A DNA stretch of 64,000 nt, from NCBI RefSeq assembly GCF_001189965.1, contig NZ_LFLU01000005.1, forward strand, positions 124,001 through 188,000. The letters run 5' to 3'. Below the pieces are notes generated by a model. That model did not search any database. It saw nothing but the letters and a program-made list of their open reading frames with translations, and was not told the origin of the DNA. This stretch comes from Herbaspirillum rhizosphaerae. Lineage in GTDB: Bacteria; Pseudomonadota; Gammaproteobacteria; Burkholderiales; Burkholderiaceae_D. Positions 19,861 to 30,363 of the stretch are shown here, one piece after another (within the stretch, counting starts at the first letter, position 1; the number at the start of each line of letters is the position of its first letter). The translations under genes were made by a program, and so were the position numbers.

Positions 19861-20976
19861 ATGAGGCTAGGCATCCCCGTCGAAAGTCGGGAGGGAGAAA
19901 CACGCGTCGCGGCAACCCCGGAAACAGTCAAGAAACTGGTGGCCGCCAAACATGAGGTGCTGGTCGAATCAGGCGCCGGTATTCAATCCAGCATCACCGA
20001 TGAGGCCTATGTCGCCGCCGGTGCAACGATCGCGGCTACAAGCGACGTGTATGGCGCCGATGCACTCCTCAAGGTGCGTGCGCCGAGCGCGGACGAGCGT
20101 ACGCGCCTGAAGTCCGGCACGGTCGTGGTCGGCATGCTCAATCCTTTCGATGCGGACAACATCGCCGCCATGGCTGCTGCCGGGCTGACCGCCTTCGCAC
20201 TGGAAGCCGCGCCGCGCACCACCCGCGCGCAGTCGATGGACGTGCTGTCCTCGCAAGCCAACATCGCCGGCTACAAAGCCGTGCTGATGGCCGCCAACAC
20301 CTATCAGCGCTTCATGCCGATGCTGATGACTGCCGCCGGCACCGTCAAGGCCGCGCGCATGCTGATCATGGGTGCCGGCGTCGCCGGGTTGCAGGCGATT
20401 GCGACAGCGAAACGCCTGGGCGCGGTGATTGAAGCTTCCGATGTGCGTCCCGCGGTCAAGGAGCAGATCGAGTCGCTGGGCGCGAAATTCCTCGACGTGC
20501 CCTTCATCACCGATGAAGAAAAGGAAATCGCCCAGGGCGTCGGCGGTTACGCCCGTCCGATGCCGGCCGACTGGATGCGCCGTCAGGCCGAGGCCGTGCA
20601 TGAGCGCGCCAAGCAAGCCGACATCATCATCACCACCGCGCTGATCCCGGGCCGCAAGGCGCCGGTGCTGATCAGCGAAGAAACCGTCAAGGCCATGAAG
20701 CCGGGCTCCGTCATTCTCGACATGGCGGTCGACCAGGGCGGCAACTGTCCCTTGTCCGAGCCGGGCAAGACCGTGATCAAGCATGGCGTGCACATTATCG
20801 GCGAAGGCAATCTGGCGGCGCTGGTGGCGGCCGATGCGTCGGCGCTGTACTCGCGCAACGTGCTCGACTTCCTCAAGCTGATCGTCGACGGCGAAGGCAA
20901 GCTGGTCATCAACCGTGAAGACGACATCGTCGCGGCGACCCTGCTGTGCTCGGGCGGCGAAGTGCTGCGCAAATAA
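19861..20976 (+). CDS. pntAA: NAD(P) transhydrogenase subunit alpha, part 1 (NAD-binding)
   Basis: A 371-aa soluble domain I of proton-translocating transhydrogenase, which passes hydride between NADH and NADP+. It shares the alanine dehydrogenase fold: GIPVESREGETRVAATPETV at the N-terminus and the Rossmann motif LIMGAGVAGLQAIATAKRLG near residue 168. In E. coli this domain is fused to the membrane part in PntA; here the alpha subunit is split into two genes, as in Rhodospirillum and many other proteobacteria. AGGAG lies 6 nt before the ATG. Confidence 0.95.
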   Translation: MRLGIPVESREGETRVAATPETVKKLVAAKHEVLVESGAGIQSSITDEAYVAAGATIAATSDVYGADALLKVRAPSADERTRLKSGTVVVGMLNPFDADNIAAMAAAGLTAFALEAAPRTTRAQSMDVLSSQANIAGYKAVLMAANTYQRFMPMLMTAAGTVKAARMLIMGAGVAGLQAIATAKRLGAVIEASDVRPAVKEQIESLGAKFLDVPFITDEEKEIAQGVGGYARPMPADWMRRQAEAVHERAKQADIIITTALIPGRKAPVLISEETVKAMKPGSVILDMAVDQGGNCPLSEPGKTVIKHGVHIIGEGNLAALVAADASALYSRNVLDFLKLIVDGEGKLVINREDDIVAATLLCSGGEVLRK

Positions 20977-21014
20977 GAGAAGACGCCTCGGCGTCGGAAA
21001 AACGGAGAAAACAC

Positions 21015-21332
21015 ATGGAAGTCAGTCACACCATCATCAACCTGATCATCTTCGTGCTGGCGATTTACGTCGGCTACCACGTGGTCTGGACGGTTACACC
21101 GGCCTTGCACACACCGCTCATGGCGGTCACCAATGCCATCTCGGCCATCATCATCATCGGCGCCATGCTGGCGGCGGGCCTGACCGAAGGGCCGGTCGGC
21201 CGTATCGCCGGCACGCTGGCGGTCGCGCTGGCGGCGGTCAATGTCTTCGGCGGTTTCATGGTCACCCAGCGCATGCTGGAGATGTTCAAGAAAAAAGAAC
21301 CCAAGACCAAGACAGACAAGGCGGGGGCATAA
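21015..21332 (+). CDS. pntAB: NAD(P) transhydrogenase subunit alpha, part 2 (membrane)
   Basis: A 105-aa membrane protein with three spans (about residues 5-25, 40-60 and 65-85), the separate membrane segment of the alpha subunit, including GPVGRIAGTLAVALAAVNVF and GGFMVTQRMLEMF. It forms half of the proton channel together with PntB. GGAG lies 7 nt before ATG 21015. It is 38 bp after part 1 and 2 bp before pntB. Confidence 0.93.
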   Translation: MEVSHTIINLIIFVLAIYVGYHVVWTVTPALHTPLMAVTNAISAIIIIGAMLAAGLTEGPVGRIAGTLAVALAAVNVFGGFMVTQRMLEMFKKKEPKTKTDKAGA

Positions 21333-21334
21333 GC

Positions 21335-22771
21335 ATGAGCATGAATCTGGTAACCCTGTTGTACCTCGTCGCTTCGGTCTTTTTCATCCAGGCATTGAAA
21401 GGCTTGTCGCATCCCTCGACGGCACGTCGCGGCAATGCCTTCGGCATCGCCGGCATGACGATTGCCGTCGTCACCACATTGGCGCTGATCATCAAGCTCA
21501 AGGGCGACATGCCGACATCGGGCATCGGCCTCTGGCTGGTGGCGGGCGGTGTGGTGGTCGGCGGCGGCATTGGCGCCTATCTGGCCAAGAGCGTCGAGAT
21601 GACCAAGATGCCTGAACTGGTTGCGGCGATGCACTCGCTGATCGGTCTGGCGGCGGTCTGTATCGCAGTCGCCGCAGTCGCCGAGCCTTGGGCTTTCAAC
21701 ATCGCGGCACACGGCGAAGCGATCCCGCTGGGCAATCGCGTTGAATTGTTCATCGGCACCTTCGTCGGCGCCATCACCTTCTCCGGTTCGGTGATTGCCT
21801 TCGGCAAGTTGTCCGGCAAGTACAAGTTCCGCCTGTTCCAGGGCGCGCCGGTGAGCTTCTCCGGTCAGCATATGCTGAACCTGCTGCTGGCGGTGGCGAT
21901 GATCGGCTTCGGCGTGATTTTCGTGCTGACGCAGCACTGGCTGCCGTTCATCATCATGGCCGCGATCGCGTTCGTGCTGGGCGTGCTGATCATCATCCCG
22001 ATCGGCGGCGCCGACATGCCGGTGGTGGTGTCGATGCTCAACAGCTATTCCGGCTGGGCGGCGGCGGGTATCGGCTTTTCGCTGAACAACTCAATGCTGA
22101 TCATCGCCGGTTCGCTGGTGGGATCAAGCGGTGCGATCCTGTCATACATCATGTGCAAGGCGATGAACCGTTCGTTCTTCAACGTGATCCTCGGCGGCTT
22201 CGGCGGCGATCCTGCTGCTGCAGCGGCAGGCGGCGCGCAGGCGCAGCGCAACGTCAAGTCCGGTTCGGCCGACGATGCCGCCTTCCTGATGGGCAATGCG
22301 GAAACCGTGATCATCGTGCCGGGCTACGGCCTGGCGGTGGCGCGCGCTCAGCATGCACTGAAGGAGCTGACCGAGAAGCTGACCCACAAGGGCGTGATCG
22401 TGAAGTATGCGATCCATCCGGTGGCAGGGCGCATGCCGGGTCACATGAACGTGTTGCTGGCCGAAGCCGAAGTGCCTTACGACCAGGTCTTCGAAATGGA
22501 AGACATCAACAGCGAGTTCGGCCAGGCCGACGTGGTGCTGGTGCTGGGCGCCAACGACGTGGTCAATCCGGCGGCCAAGGATCCGAAGTCGCCGATCGCC
22601 GGCATGCCGATTCTGGAGGCGTACAAAGCCAAGACGGTCATCGTCAACAAACGTTCGATGGCGGCCGGTTATGCCGGTCTGGACAACGAACTGTTCTACA
22701 TGGACAAGACCATGATGGTGTTTGGCGACGCCAAGAAGGTGATTGAAGATATGGTCAAGGCAGTCGAGTAA
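21335..22771 (+). CDS. pntB: NAD(P) transhydrogenase subunit beta
   Basis: A 478-aa protein. The N-terminal two thirds (to about residue 290) hold eight or nine membrane spans of the proton channel; the C-terminal domain III (about 300-478) binds NADP(H), with VIIVPGYGLAVARAQHAL as its nucleotide motif and HPVAGRMPGHMNVLLAEA next. The operon makes NADPH at the expense of the proton gradient. The start ATG 21335 follows the part-2 stop almost directly. Confidence 0.95.
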   Translation: MSMNLVTLLYLVASVFFIQALKGLSHPSTARRGNAFGIAGMTIAVVTTLALIIKLKGDMPTSGIGLWLVAGGVVVGGGIGAYLAKSVEMTKMPELVAAMHSLIGLAAVCIAVAAVAEPWAFNIAAHGEAIPLGNRVELFIGTFVGAITFSGSVIAFGKLSGKYKFRLFQGAPVSFSGQHMLNLLLAVAMIGFGVIFVLTQHWLPFIIMAAIAFVLGVLIIIPIGGADMPVVVSMLNSYSGWAAAGIGFSLNNSMLIIAGSLVGSSGAILSYIMCKAMNRSFFNVILGGFGGDPAAAAAGGAQAQRNVKSGSADDAAFLMGNAETVIIVPGYGLAVARAQHALKELTEKLTHKGVIVKYAIHPVAGRMPGHMNVLLAEAEVPYDQVFEMEDINSEFGQADVVLVLGANDVVNPAAKDPKSPIAGMPILEAYKAKTVIVNKRSMAAGYAGLDNELFYMDKTMMVFGDAKKVIEDMVKAVE

Positions 22772-22793
22772 GCTGTCTGGACGTATCGGAAAT

Positions 22794-22831
22794 AAAAAAG
22801 CCGCCGGAGTCAACTCCGGCGGCTTTTTTTA
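22794..22831. terminator. Bidirectional terminator between pntB and upp
   Basis: AGCCGCCGGAGT / ACTCCGGCGGCT stem with A-run before and T-run after, serving both convergent genes. Confidence 0.92.
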
Positions 22832-22845
22832 TCGTGCAGAAGAAA

Positions 22846-23493
22846 TTACTTGGTGCCGAAAATCCGGTCGCCTGCATCGCCCAGGCCAGGCACGATGTAG
22901 GCATGGCTGTCCAGATGCGAATCCAGCGAAGCGACGTACAGCTTCACGTCCGGATGTGCATCCTGGAATACCTGAACGCCTTCCGGCGCCGCCACGAGTG
23001 CGACGAAGATGATGTTTTCCGCCGTCACGCCGCGCTTCTTCAGCACGTCGACGGCATACACGGCCGAGTTGCCGGTCGCCACCATCGGGTCGCACAGGAT
23101 CATGGTACGGTCTTGCAGGTCGGGCAGGCGCACCAGGTATTCCACCGGCTGGTGCTGGTCGTTGCGATACACGCCGATGTGGCCGACGCGTGCTGACGGG
23201 ATCAGCTCCAGCAAGCCGTCGCTCATGCCGATGCCGGCGCGCAGCACCGGCACCACGGCCAGCTTCTTGCCGGCGATCACAGGCGCGTCATAGGTGACCA
23301 GCGGCGTTTCGATGGACTCGGTGGTCAGCGGCAGGTCGCGCGTGATTTCGTAACCCATCAGCAAGGTGATCTCGCGCAGCAGGTCGCGGAAGGTGCGCGT
23401 CGAGGTGCGCTTGTCGCGCATGTGCGAGAGCTTATGCTGGATCAGCGGGTGATTCAGGATGAACAGATTGGGGAAGCGGGGATCTTGTTTCAT
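22846..23493 (-). CDS. upp: Uracil phosphoribosyltransferase
   Basis: A 215-aa enzyme (E. coli 208) that makes UMP from uracil and PRPP in pyrimidine salvage. [19 protein letters not shown] (near residue 130) is the PRPP-binding loop, and the C-terminal [16 protein letters not shown] binds uracil. It is monocistronic, convergent with pntB. Confidence 0.96.
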   Translation of the reverse strand: MKQDPRFPNLFILNHPLIQHKLSHMRDKRTSTRTFRDLLREITLLMGYEITRDLPLTTESIETPLVTYDAPVIAGKKLAVVPVLRAGIGMSDGLLELIPSARVGHIGVYRNDQHQPVEYLVRLPDLQDRTMILCDPMVATGNSAVYAVDVLKKRGVTAENIIFVALVAAPEGVQVFQDAHPDVKLYVASLDSHLDSHAYIVPGLGDAGDRIFGTK

Positions 23494-23597
23494 GGTTTTA
23501 TTCGTTCAGGGCAGGGCCGCGGGCCTGCGGCGATGCTGCATTGTCTCATGCCGGACGCCGCCTGCAAGGGTTTCCGGGGGAGCGTGACGTAGCGGAC

Positions 23598-24770
23598 TTA
23601 ACGCCAGCCGAACATCATCTGTTCCGCCAGCAGGCGTTTGGCGGGAGCGGCCACATCGATCAGGCCGAGCGACAAACCAAGCAGTGCTTGCGAAGGCGCA
23701 CCATCGGGGGCGCTGGCAAAAACGCGGGCCATCAGGTCGGTCAGCTTGATGGTGGCGCTGCGATCGCGGCGGCGTTGCGCGGCAAATTGCGCCAGCGCTG
23801 CGGTGCCGGAAGCGTTGCGCGTGAGGGCGCCGGCCAGCACCACGGCATCGCGCAAGCCGAGATTGAGTCCCTGGCCGGCGACCGGATGCAGGGTTTGCGC
23901 CGCGTTGCCGATGGCGACGGTCCGCGCCGAGGCGCCGGGTTCTGCGTTCAGGCCGAGCGGGTAGCTGTTGCGTGCGCTGCATGCCGTAAAGCGGCCTACG
24001 CGCGCGCCGAAGGCTTCGCCCAGCGCGTGCAGAAAAGATGATTCGTCCAGTGCCAGCAAACGTTTGGCTGTTTCAGGACGCACACACCACACCAGCGCGT
24101 AGCCGTCGTCCTGCGGCAGCAGCGCCAGGGGACCTTCGGCGGTAAAGCGTTCGAAGGCGCGATGCGCTATGCCGGCGGAGGTGGCGACATGGGCGACGAT
24201 CGCCACCTGTTCATAGTCGCGCTGCAGCGCCTTGGCAGTTTGTTCCGAAAATACGCCGCCTTCGGCCTGCACCACGATGCCGGCGCTGAGCGTGCGGCCG
24301 TCGGCGAGTTGCACCGAGGCTTGCGCACCTTGTTCTTCGATTGCGGCAACTTCTGCAGGACGCAGGATCGTCACCGCAGTCGATGCCAACGCCGCCGTCA
24401 AGGCTTTCACCAACGCACCATAGCGCACCACGTAACCAAGCGCGGGAAGACGGTAGTCGTCGCGGTCGATCAGCGTGCGGCCGAAGTGCCCGCGTCGCGA
24501 GACGTGGATCTGGTGAATGGAGGTAACCGCCGATGCCATCAACGGCCAGGCGCCGATGTCATGCAGGACTTGCTGGCTGCCATGCGAGAGGGCAATCGTG
24601 CGCGGATCTTGCGCCGCATGTTCAGCAGCCTTGGCGTCGATCAGGGCGATGCGCGCTGCAGGCATGCCGCGCTTGTGCAGCAAGGCCGTAGCGCTGAGGC
24701 CGACCGGCCCGGCGCCGCAGATGATGACGTCGTAGTCCGGAGGCGGCAGGGCGATGTCGGTGATGCTCAT
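23598..24770 (-). CDS. UbiH/UbiF-family FAD-dependent monooxygenase
   Basis: A 390-aa flavoprotein hydroxylase. The FAD-binding GXGXXG is IICGAGPVGLSATALLHKRG (residues 16-35), and the second FAD motif lies near residue 295 as AIGNAAQTLHPVAGQGLNLG, typical of ubiquinone-ring hydroxylases. A role in ubiquinone biosynthesis is likely; UbiH, UbiF, UbiI and UbiM cannot be told apart by eye. It follows pepP on the same strand, the same pairing as pepP-ubiH in enterobacteria, which favours UbiH. Confidence 0.85.
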   Translation of the reverse strand: MSITDIALPPPDYDVIICGAGPVGLSATALLHKRGMPAARIALIDAKAAEHAAQDPRTIALSHGSQQVLHDIGAWPLMASAVTSIHQIHVSRRGHFGRTLIDRDDYRLPALGYVVRYGALVKALTAALASTAVTILRPAEVAAIEEQGAQASVQLADGRTLSAGIVVQAEGGVFSEQTAKALQRDYEQVAIVAHVATSAGIAHRAFERFTAEGPLALLPQDDGYALVWCVRPETAKRLLALDESSFLHALGEAFGARVGRFTACSARNSYPLGLNAEPGASARTVAIGNAAQTLHPVAGQGLNLGLRDAVVLAGALTRNASGTAALAQFAAQRRRDRSATIKLTDLMARVFASAPDGAPSQALLGLSLGLIDVAAPAKRLLAEQMMFGWR

Positions 24771-24818
24771 GAGTTGTGGATCCTGGAAATCGGGATTCTG
24801 ACGCGACGCAAGAACGAC

Positions 24819-26165
<1,347 letters not shown>

Positions 26166-26193
26166 GTTGGTGCTTTCTTCCAGATCATCCGGA

Positions 26194-26904
26194 TTATCTG
26201 CCGCCGAGGGGCGTATTCAATTCTTCCAGCTGTTCGACGGTGCCGACATTGATCCATTCGCCGCGGTAAATCTCGCCACCGACCTGGCCGCGTGCGGCAT
26301 ATTCGCGCAGCAGCGGGCCGAGTTTCGCGTGTTCGCCCGGGGTAATGGCATCGAACATTTGCGGCCGGTAGACGCCGATATTGGCGAAGGTGAACAAGGG
26401 AGAACCTTCGTTGGCGATCGAAAAGCTGTTCAGCGCGAAATCGCCGGTCGGATGATGCGGCGGGTTTTTCACCAGATAGATCCAGGCGACATCGCGCTTG
26501 TCCAATGGTATCGGATTTCCCCACAGGTCGTTGTCCTCGAGCACGGTCTTCACCTGCTCGAAGTCGAAATGCGGGATGTAGATGTCGCCCGAGATGGCGA
26601 CGAATGCTTCTTCGCCCAGCAGATGGCGCGCCTTGGCGATGCCGCCGGCGGTTTCCAGCGCGCTGCCCTCGGCCGAATACTGAATCTGCGCCCCGAACTG
26701 CGAACCGTCGCCCAGCGTTTCTTCGAACAGATGGCCGAGGTGGGCGTGGTTGATGACGATCTCGGTGATGCCGGCGCGCACCAGGTTCAGGATCAGCCAG
26801 ACGATCAGCGGGCGGCCGCGCACCTTCAGCAAGGGTTTGGGGCAGGTGTCCGTCAGCGGGCGCATGCGCTCGCCGCGGCCGGCGGCAAAAATCATTGCTT
26901 TCAT
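26194..26904 (-). CDS. murU: N-acetylmuramate-1-phosphate uridylyltransferase
   Basis: A 236-aa nucleotidyltransferase with the sugar-nucleotide signature MIFAAGRGERMRPLTDTCPK at residues 4-23, then KPLLKVRGRPLI. MurU turns MurNAc-1-phosphate into UDP-MurNAc, letting the cell recycle peptidoglycan and bypass MurA (the fosfomycin target). The specific call rests on the neighbour amgK 13 bp upstream, the same pair as in Pseudomonas putida; alone it could be any sugar-1-phosphate nucleotidyltransferase. Confidence 0.88.
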   Translation of the reverse strand: MKAMIFAAGRGERMRPLTDTCPKPLLKVRGRPLIVWLILNLVRAGITEIVINHAHLGHLFEETLGDGSQFGAQIQYSAEGSALETAGGIAKARHLLGEEAFVAISGDIYIPHFDFEQVKTVLEDNDLWGNPIPLDKRDVAWIYLVKNPPHHPTGDFALNSFSIANEGSPLFTFANIGVYRPQMFDAITPGEHAKLGPLLREYAARGQVGGEIYRGEWINVGTVEQLEELNTPLGGR

Positions 26905-26917
26905 CGCCGATGCCGCC

Positions 26918-27952
26918 TCAGAAGGTGTAGCCGACTTGCGGCGCTTTGTCTTCCAGCTTTTCGATCAGCCTGACCAGCGGCGTCAGCGCGGTGTAGCGGC
27001 GCGCAGCTTTCAGCGTGTATTCCATCACCAGCGGCATGTCTTTCAGATAGGCATCCTTGCCGTCGCGATGGTAAAGACGTGCAAATATTCCCAGCACTTT
27101 CAGATGGCGCTGCAGGCCCATGAACTCGAAGTCGCGATAGAAAGTGTCGATGTCCGGCGCCACCGGCAGGCCGGCGCGCTTGGCGCGTTCCCAGTAGCGG
27201 ATGACCCAGTCCAGCACCATTTCTTCGTCCCATTGGATATAGGCGTCGCGCAGCAGCGAAACCAGATCGTAGGTGATCGGGCCGTAGACTGCGTCCTGGA
27301 AATCGATGATGCCCGGATTGCCGCTCGTCATCACCATCAGATTGCGTGAGTGGTAGTCGCGATGGACGTACACCTGCGCCTGCGCCAGATTGTTGGCGAG
27401 CAGGGTGTCGAAGACTTTGCTCAGCGTGTTTTTCTGGTCGTCGGTCAGCGTCACATTCAGATGTTTGGCGACGTACCAGTCGGGGAAAAGTTGCAGCTCG
27501 CGCAACAGCAGGGGGCGGTCGTACTCCGGCAGCATGTCCGGCTTGCTCTGGGTCTGCAGCAGCACCAGGGCGTCGATGGCGTCGATGTACAGCTTGTGGG
27601 CGGTGTCGTTGTTGAGCTGGTTCAGATAGGTGGTCGAGCCCAGGTCCGACAGCAGCAAAAAGCCGCGCTCCACATCTTGCGCCAGGACGGTCGGCACCGA
27701 GACGCCGGTTTTGCCGAAGACCTCGGCGACGTGGATGAACGGGCGGACGTCTTCTTGCGGCGGCGGCGCATCCATGACAATCAGTGTTTTCTTGTCAGGC
27801 GTATCCACGCGGAAATAGCGGCGAAAGCTGGCATCCGCAGAGGCGGGGCGCAGCGTCTCGACCAGCGTCGGGGTTGCAGTCAGGGTTGGCAGCCATGCTT
27901 GCAGCTGGGACAGACGCGAATCGGTGGGGGAATTATTTAAAGACATGAACAA
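26918..27952 (-). CDS. amgK: N-acetylmuramate/N-acetylglucosamine kinase AmgK
   Basis: A 344-aa kinase of the aminoglycoside phosphotransferase fold. VYVHRDYHSRNLMV (near residue 199) is the catalytic loop with Asp, and GIIDFQDAVYGPITYDLVSL holds the metal-binding Asp. AmgK phosphorylates MurNAc at C1, feeding MurU. It is the first gene of the leftward amgK-murU-pepP-ubiH run and diverges from lptD over 92 bp, an arrangement also known in pseudomonads. Confidence 0.9.
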   Translation of the reverse strand: MFMSLNNSPTDSRLSQLQAWLPTLTATPTLVETLRPASADASFRRYFRVDTPDKKTLIVMDAPPPQEDVRPFIHVAEVFGKTGVSVPTVLAQDVERGFLLLSDLGSTTYLNQLNNDTAHKLYIDAIDALVLLQTQSKPDMLPEYDRPLLLRELQLFPDWYVAKHLNVTLTDDQKNTLSKVFDTLLANNLAQAQVYVHRDYHSRNLMVMTSGNPGIIDFQDAVYGPITYDLVSLLRDAYIQWDEEMVLDWVIRYWERAKRAGLPVAPDIDTFYRDFEFMGLQRHLKVLGIFARLYHRDGKDAYLKDMPLVMEYTLKAARRYTALTPLVRLIEKLEDKAPQVGYTF

Positions 27953-28044
27953 TCAGAGGAATTCGTTTGATGATGTTGAGTTCCCATATAATAAGGGATT
28001 AAATCCAAAAAATCGCCTGCCATGGTGTTTGAACGCTTCTTTAC

Positions 28045-30348
28045 ATGATCCGCTTTTTTAAGTTTCCATTTGGCCGTTTTGCCGACTTGCGGATGTCGCG
28101 TTTCTTTACGTCCCTCGTTGTAGCTGCTTCAGCGACGACCGTTTTACCCATTTCTGCGCAGGCGCAGACCACCCAGAACACGCAGGATAAGCAAGATAAG
28201 CAAGACCGGCAGCCCAAAACTGCCGACGACAAGGATGCTCCGGTCAACATCAGCGCCGAGCAGATGACCGGCCGTCCGGACCGCCAGATCAATCTGGACC
28301 GCGACGTCGAGGTCGTGCGCGGCGAAACCACCATCAAGGCCGACAAAGCGGAATACCGGATCATCAAGGATGAAGTCGAAGCCACCGGTCACGTTTGGAT
28401 GAAACGTCTGCAGGACCGTTACACCGGCGACAAAGCGGTGATGAACATGGACTCGGGCAAGGGTTACGTCACCAATCCGACCTACCTGTTCGGCAAAAAC
28501 GGCGGTCGCGGCAAAGCGGACAAGATCGATTTTCTCTCCGACGACCAGGCATTGGTGACGGATGGCACCTACAGCACCTGTGAAGCGCTCGACCCGGATT
28601 GGTATGTCAAGGCATCCACGCTCGACCTCGACAGCGGCCGCGACGTCGGCACGATGCGCAGCGGCGTGGTGTATTTCAAGGGCGTGCCGATTCTTGGCGC
28701 GCCGCTGATGTCGTTCCCGTTGTCGGGCGAGCGCAAGTCTGGCGTGTTGCCGCCGACGTTTGGCGTCACCAGCAACGGTGGTGCGGAACTGACGGTTCCC
28801 TACTATTTCAACATTGCGCCAAATCGTGATTTGACGCTGTATCCGCGTTACATCGCGCGACGCGGATTGCTGCTGGGCGCGGATGCGCGCTATCTGGGGG
28901 AAACCTATTCCGGCGAAACCCGCGTGGAGGGGATCCAGGACCGCATCACCGGGACCGGACGCTACTCGCTTTCCACATTGCATACGCAGAAACTGGCGCC
29001 GAATCTGGTATTCGGCTGGAACGTCAACAAGGCTTCCGATAACGATTACCCAAGCGATTTTTCCCATTCGGTGACCGCGAGTACGCAGCGCTTGCTGACT
29101 CGGGACGTTGGTCTTAATTACACGGGCGAATATTGGAGTGCGGCTGGCCATGTGACGAAGTACCAGTTGCTGCAAGACGTCACGTCGCCGATTCAGAAAC
29201 CGTATGATCGCTTGCCGCAGTTGACGTTGACCGCAGGACGTCAGGATGTCGGCGGTTTCGATCTGAATTTCGCATCCGAATTTGCACGTTTTTCGAATAC
29301 GTTTACGGCCGGTACCTCCGCCGGTTCCGAGATGGTCGGCGGCGACCGCATGTATGCCACGCCATCGATTTCGTATCCGATCATTCGTCCGGGTTACTTC
29401 ATCACGCCAAAGGCGTCGCTGGACGCCACCACTTATCGCCTGAACAATGTCGCCGTCGGTGCGCCGACCAATCTGACGCGTGTCGTTCCGACCTACTCCC
29501 TCGATGCAGGGATGACCTTCGAGCGCGACACGAACATTCTCGGTCGCGACATGACCCAGACGCTGGAACCGCGTTTGTTCTACGTTCGCACGCCGTATCG
29601 CGATCAGAGCCAGTATCCGAATTTCGACTCCGGTTTGGCAGACTTCAACTTCGCGCAGATCTTCAGCGAAAACCGTTTTGTCGGTCATGACCGCATCAGC
29701 GACGCCAACCAGATTACCGGCGCATTGGTGTCGCGTTTCATCGAGGAAAACGGTCTGGAGCGTTTGCGTGTGGCAGTCGGTCAGCGCTTTTACTTTGCCG
29801 ACCCGAAGGTCGTGCTCGACGGCACGACGACGACGGTCAACGGCAGCAAGTCGGATCTGTTGTTGTCGCTGGGCGGACAGATTTCCAACAAGCTGTCGCT
29901 CGACAACACCGTCCAATACAGTGAAACCCTGCGCCAGATGGTGCGTTCGAATTTCGGCGCCCGCTGGCAGCCGGCGCCGAAGAAGGTGCTGAACCTGACC
30001 TACCGCCTGGATCGCACCAATTCCACCGGCTTGCTCAAGCAATTCGACGTCTCCGGTCAATGGCCGATCTCGCAACGCTGGTATGCTGTCAGCCGCATCA
30101 ACTATTCCATCCCTGATAAAACCGTTGCCGAAGGTTTGCTGGGCATGGAATACAAGGCGGATTGCTGGGTCTTCCGTCTGGTCGCACAGCGTATCCCGAC
30201 TTCGTCGACCAAGGCATCGACATCGTTCTTCATCCAGCTTGAGCTGAACGGATTCTCGAAGATCGGCTCCAATCCGCTGGATGCATTGAGCAGCAGCATC
30301 CCCGGCTACCAGCTGATTAACAAGCCCGACGACATTACACGTTATTAA
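28045..30348 (+). CDS. lptD: LPS-assembly protein LptD
   Basis: A 767-aa outer-membrane protein (E. coli 784). A signal peptide ends near residue 41 (SAQA); the start could also be ATG 28093, which gives a more standard signal length. The periplasmic OstA/LptA-like domain (about 65-190) is followed by the LptD beta-barrel (about 300-767). With LptE it places lipopolysaccharide on the cell surface. Two Cys are visible, in YSTCEALD and KADCWVFRL, matching disulfide positions in the N-domain and the C-terminal end; the usual four-Cys pattern is reduced. First gene of lptD-surA-pdxA-rsmA. Confidence 0.95.
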   Translation: MIRFFKFPFGRFADLRMSRFFTSLVVAASATTVLPISAQAQTTQNTQDKQDKQDRQPKTADDKDAPVNISAEQMTGRPDRQINLDRDVEVVRGETTIKADKAEYRIIKDEVEATGHVWMKRLQDRYTGDKAVMNMDSGKGYVTNPTYLFGKNGGRGKADKIDFLSDDQALVTDGTYSTCEALDPDWYVKASTLDLDSGRDVGTMRSGVVYFKGVPILGAPLMSFPLSGERKSGVLPPTFGVTSNGGAELTVPYYFNIAPNRDLTLYPRYIARRGLLLGADARYLGETYSGETRVEGIQDRITGTGRYSLSTLHTQKLAPNLVFGWNVNKASDNDYPSDFSHSVTASTQRLLTRDVGLNYTGEYWSAAGHVTKYQLLQDVTSPIQKPYDRLPQLTLTAGRQDVGGFDLNFASEFARFSNTFTAGTSAGSEMVGGDRMYATPSISYPIIRPGYFITPKASLDATTYRLNNVAVGAPTNLTRVVPTYSLDAGMTFERDTNILGRDMTQTLEPRLFYVRTPYRDQSQYPNFDSGLADFNFAQIFSENRFVGHDRISDANQITGALVSRFIEENGLERLRVAVGQRFYFADPKVVLDGTTTTVNGSKSDLLLSLGGQISNKLSLDNTVQYSETLRQMVRSNFGARWQPAPKKVLNLTYRLDRTNSTGLLKQFDVSGQWPISQRWYAVSRINYSIPDKTVAEGLLGMEYKADCWVFRLVAQRIPTSSTKASTSFFIQLELNGFSKIGSNPLDALSSSIPGYQLINKPDDITRY

Positions 30349-30363
30349 TAATCGACTTTCTTT

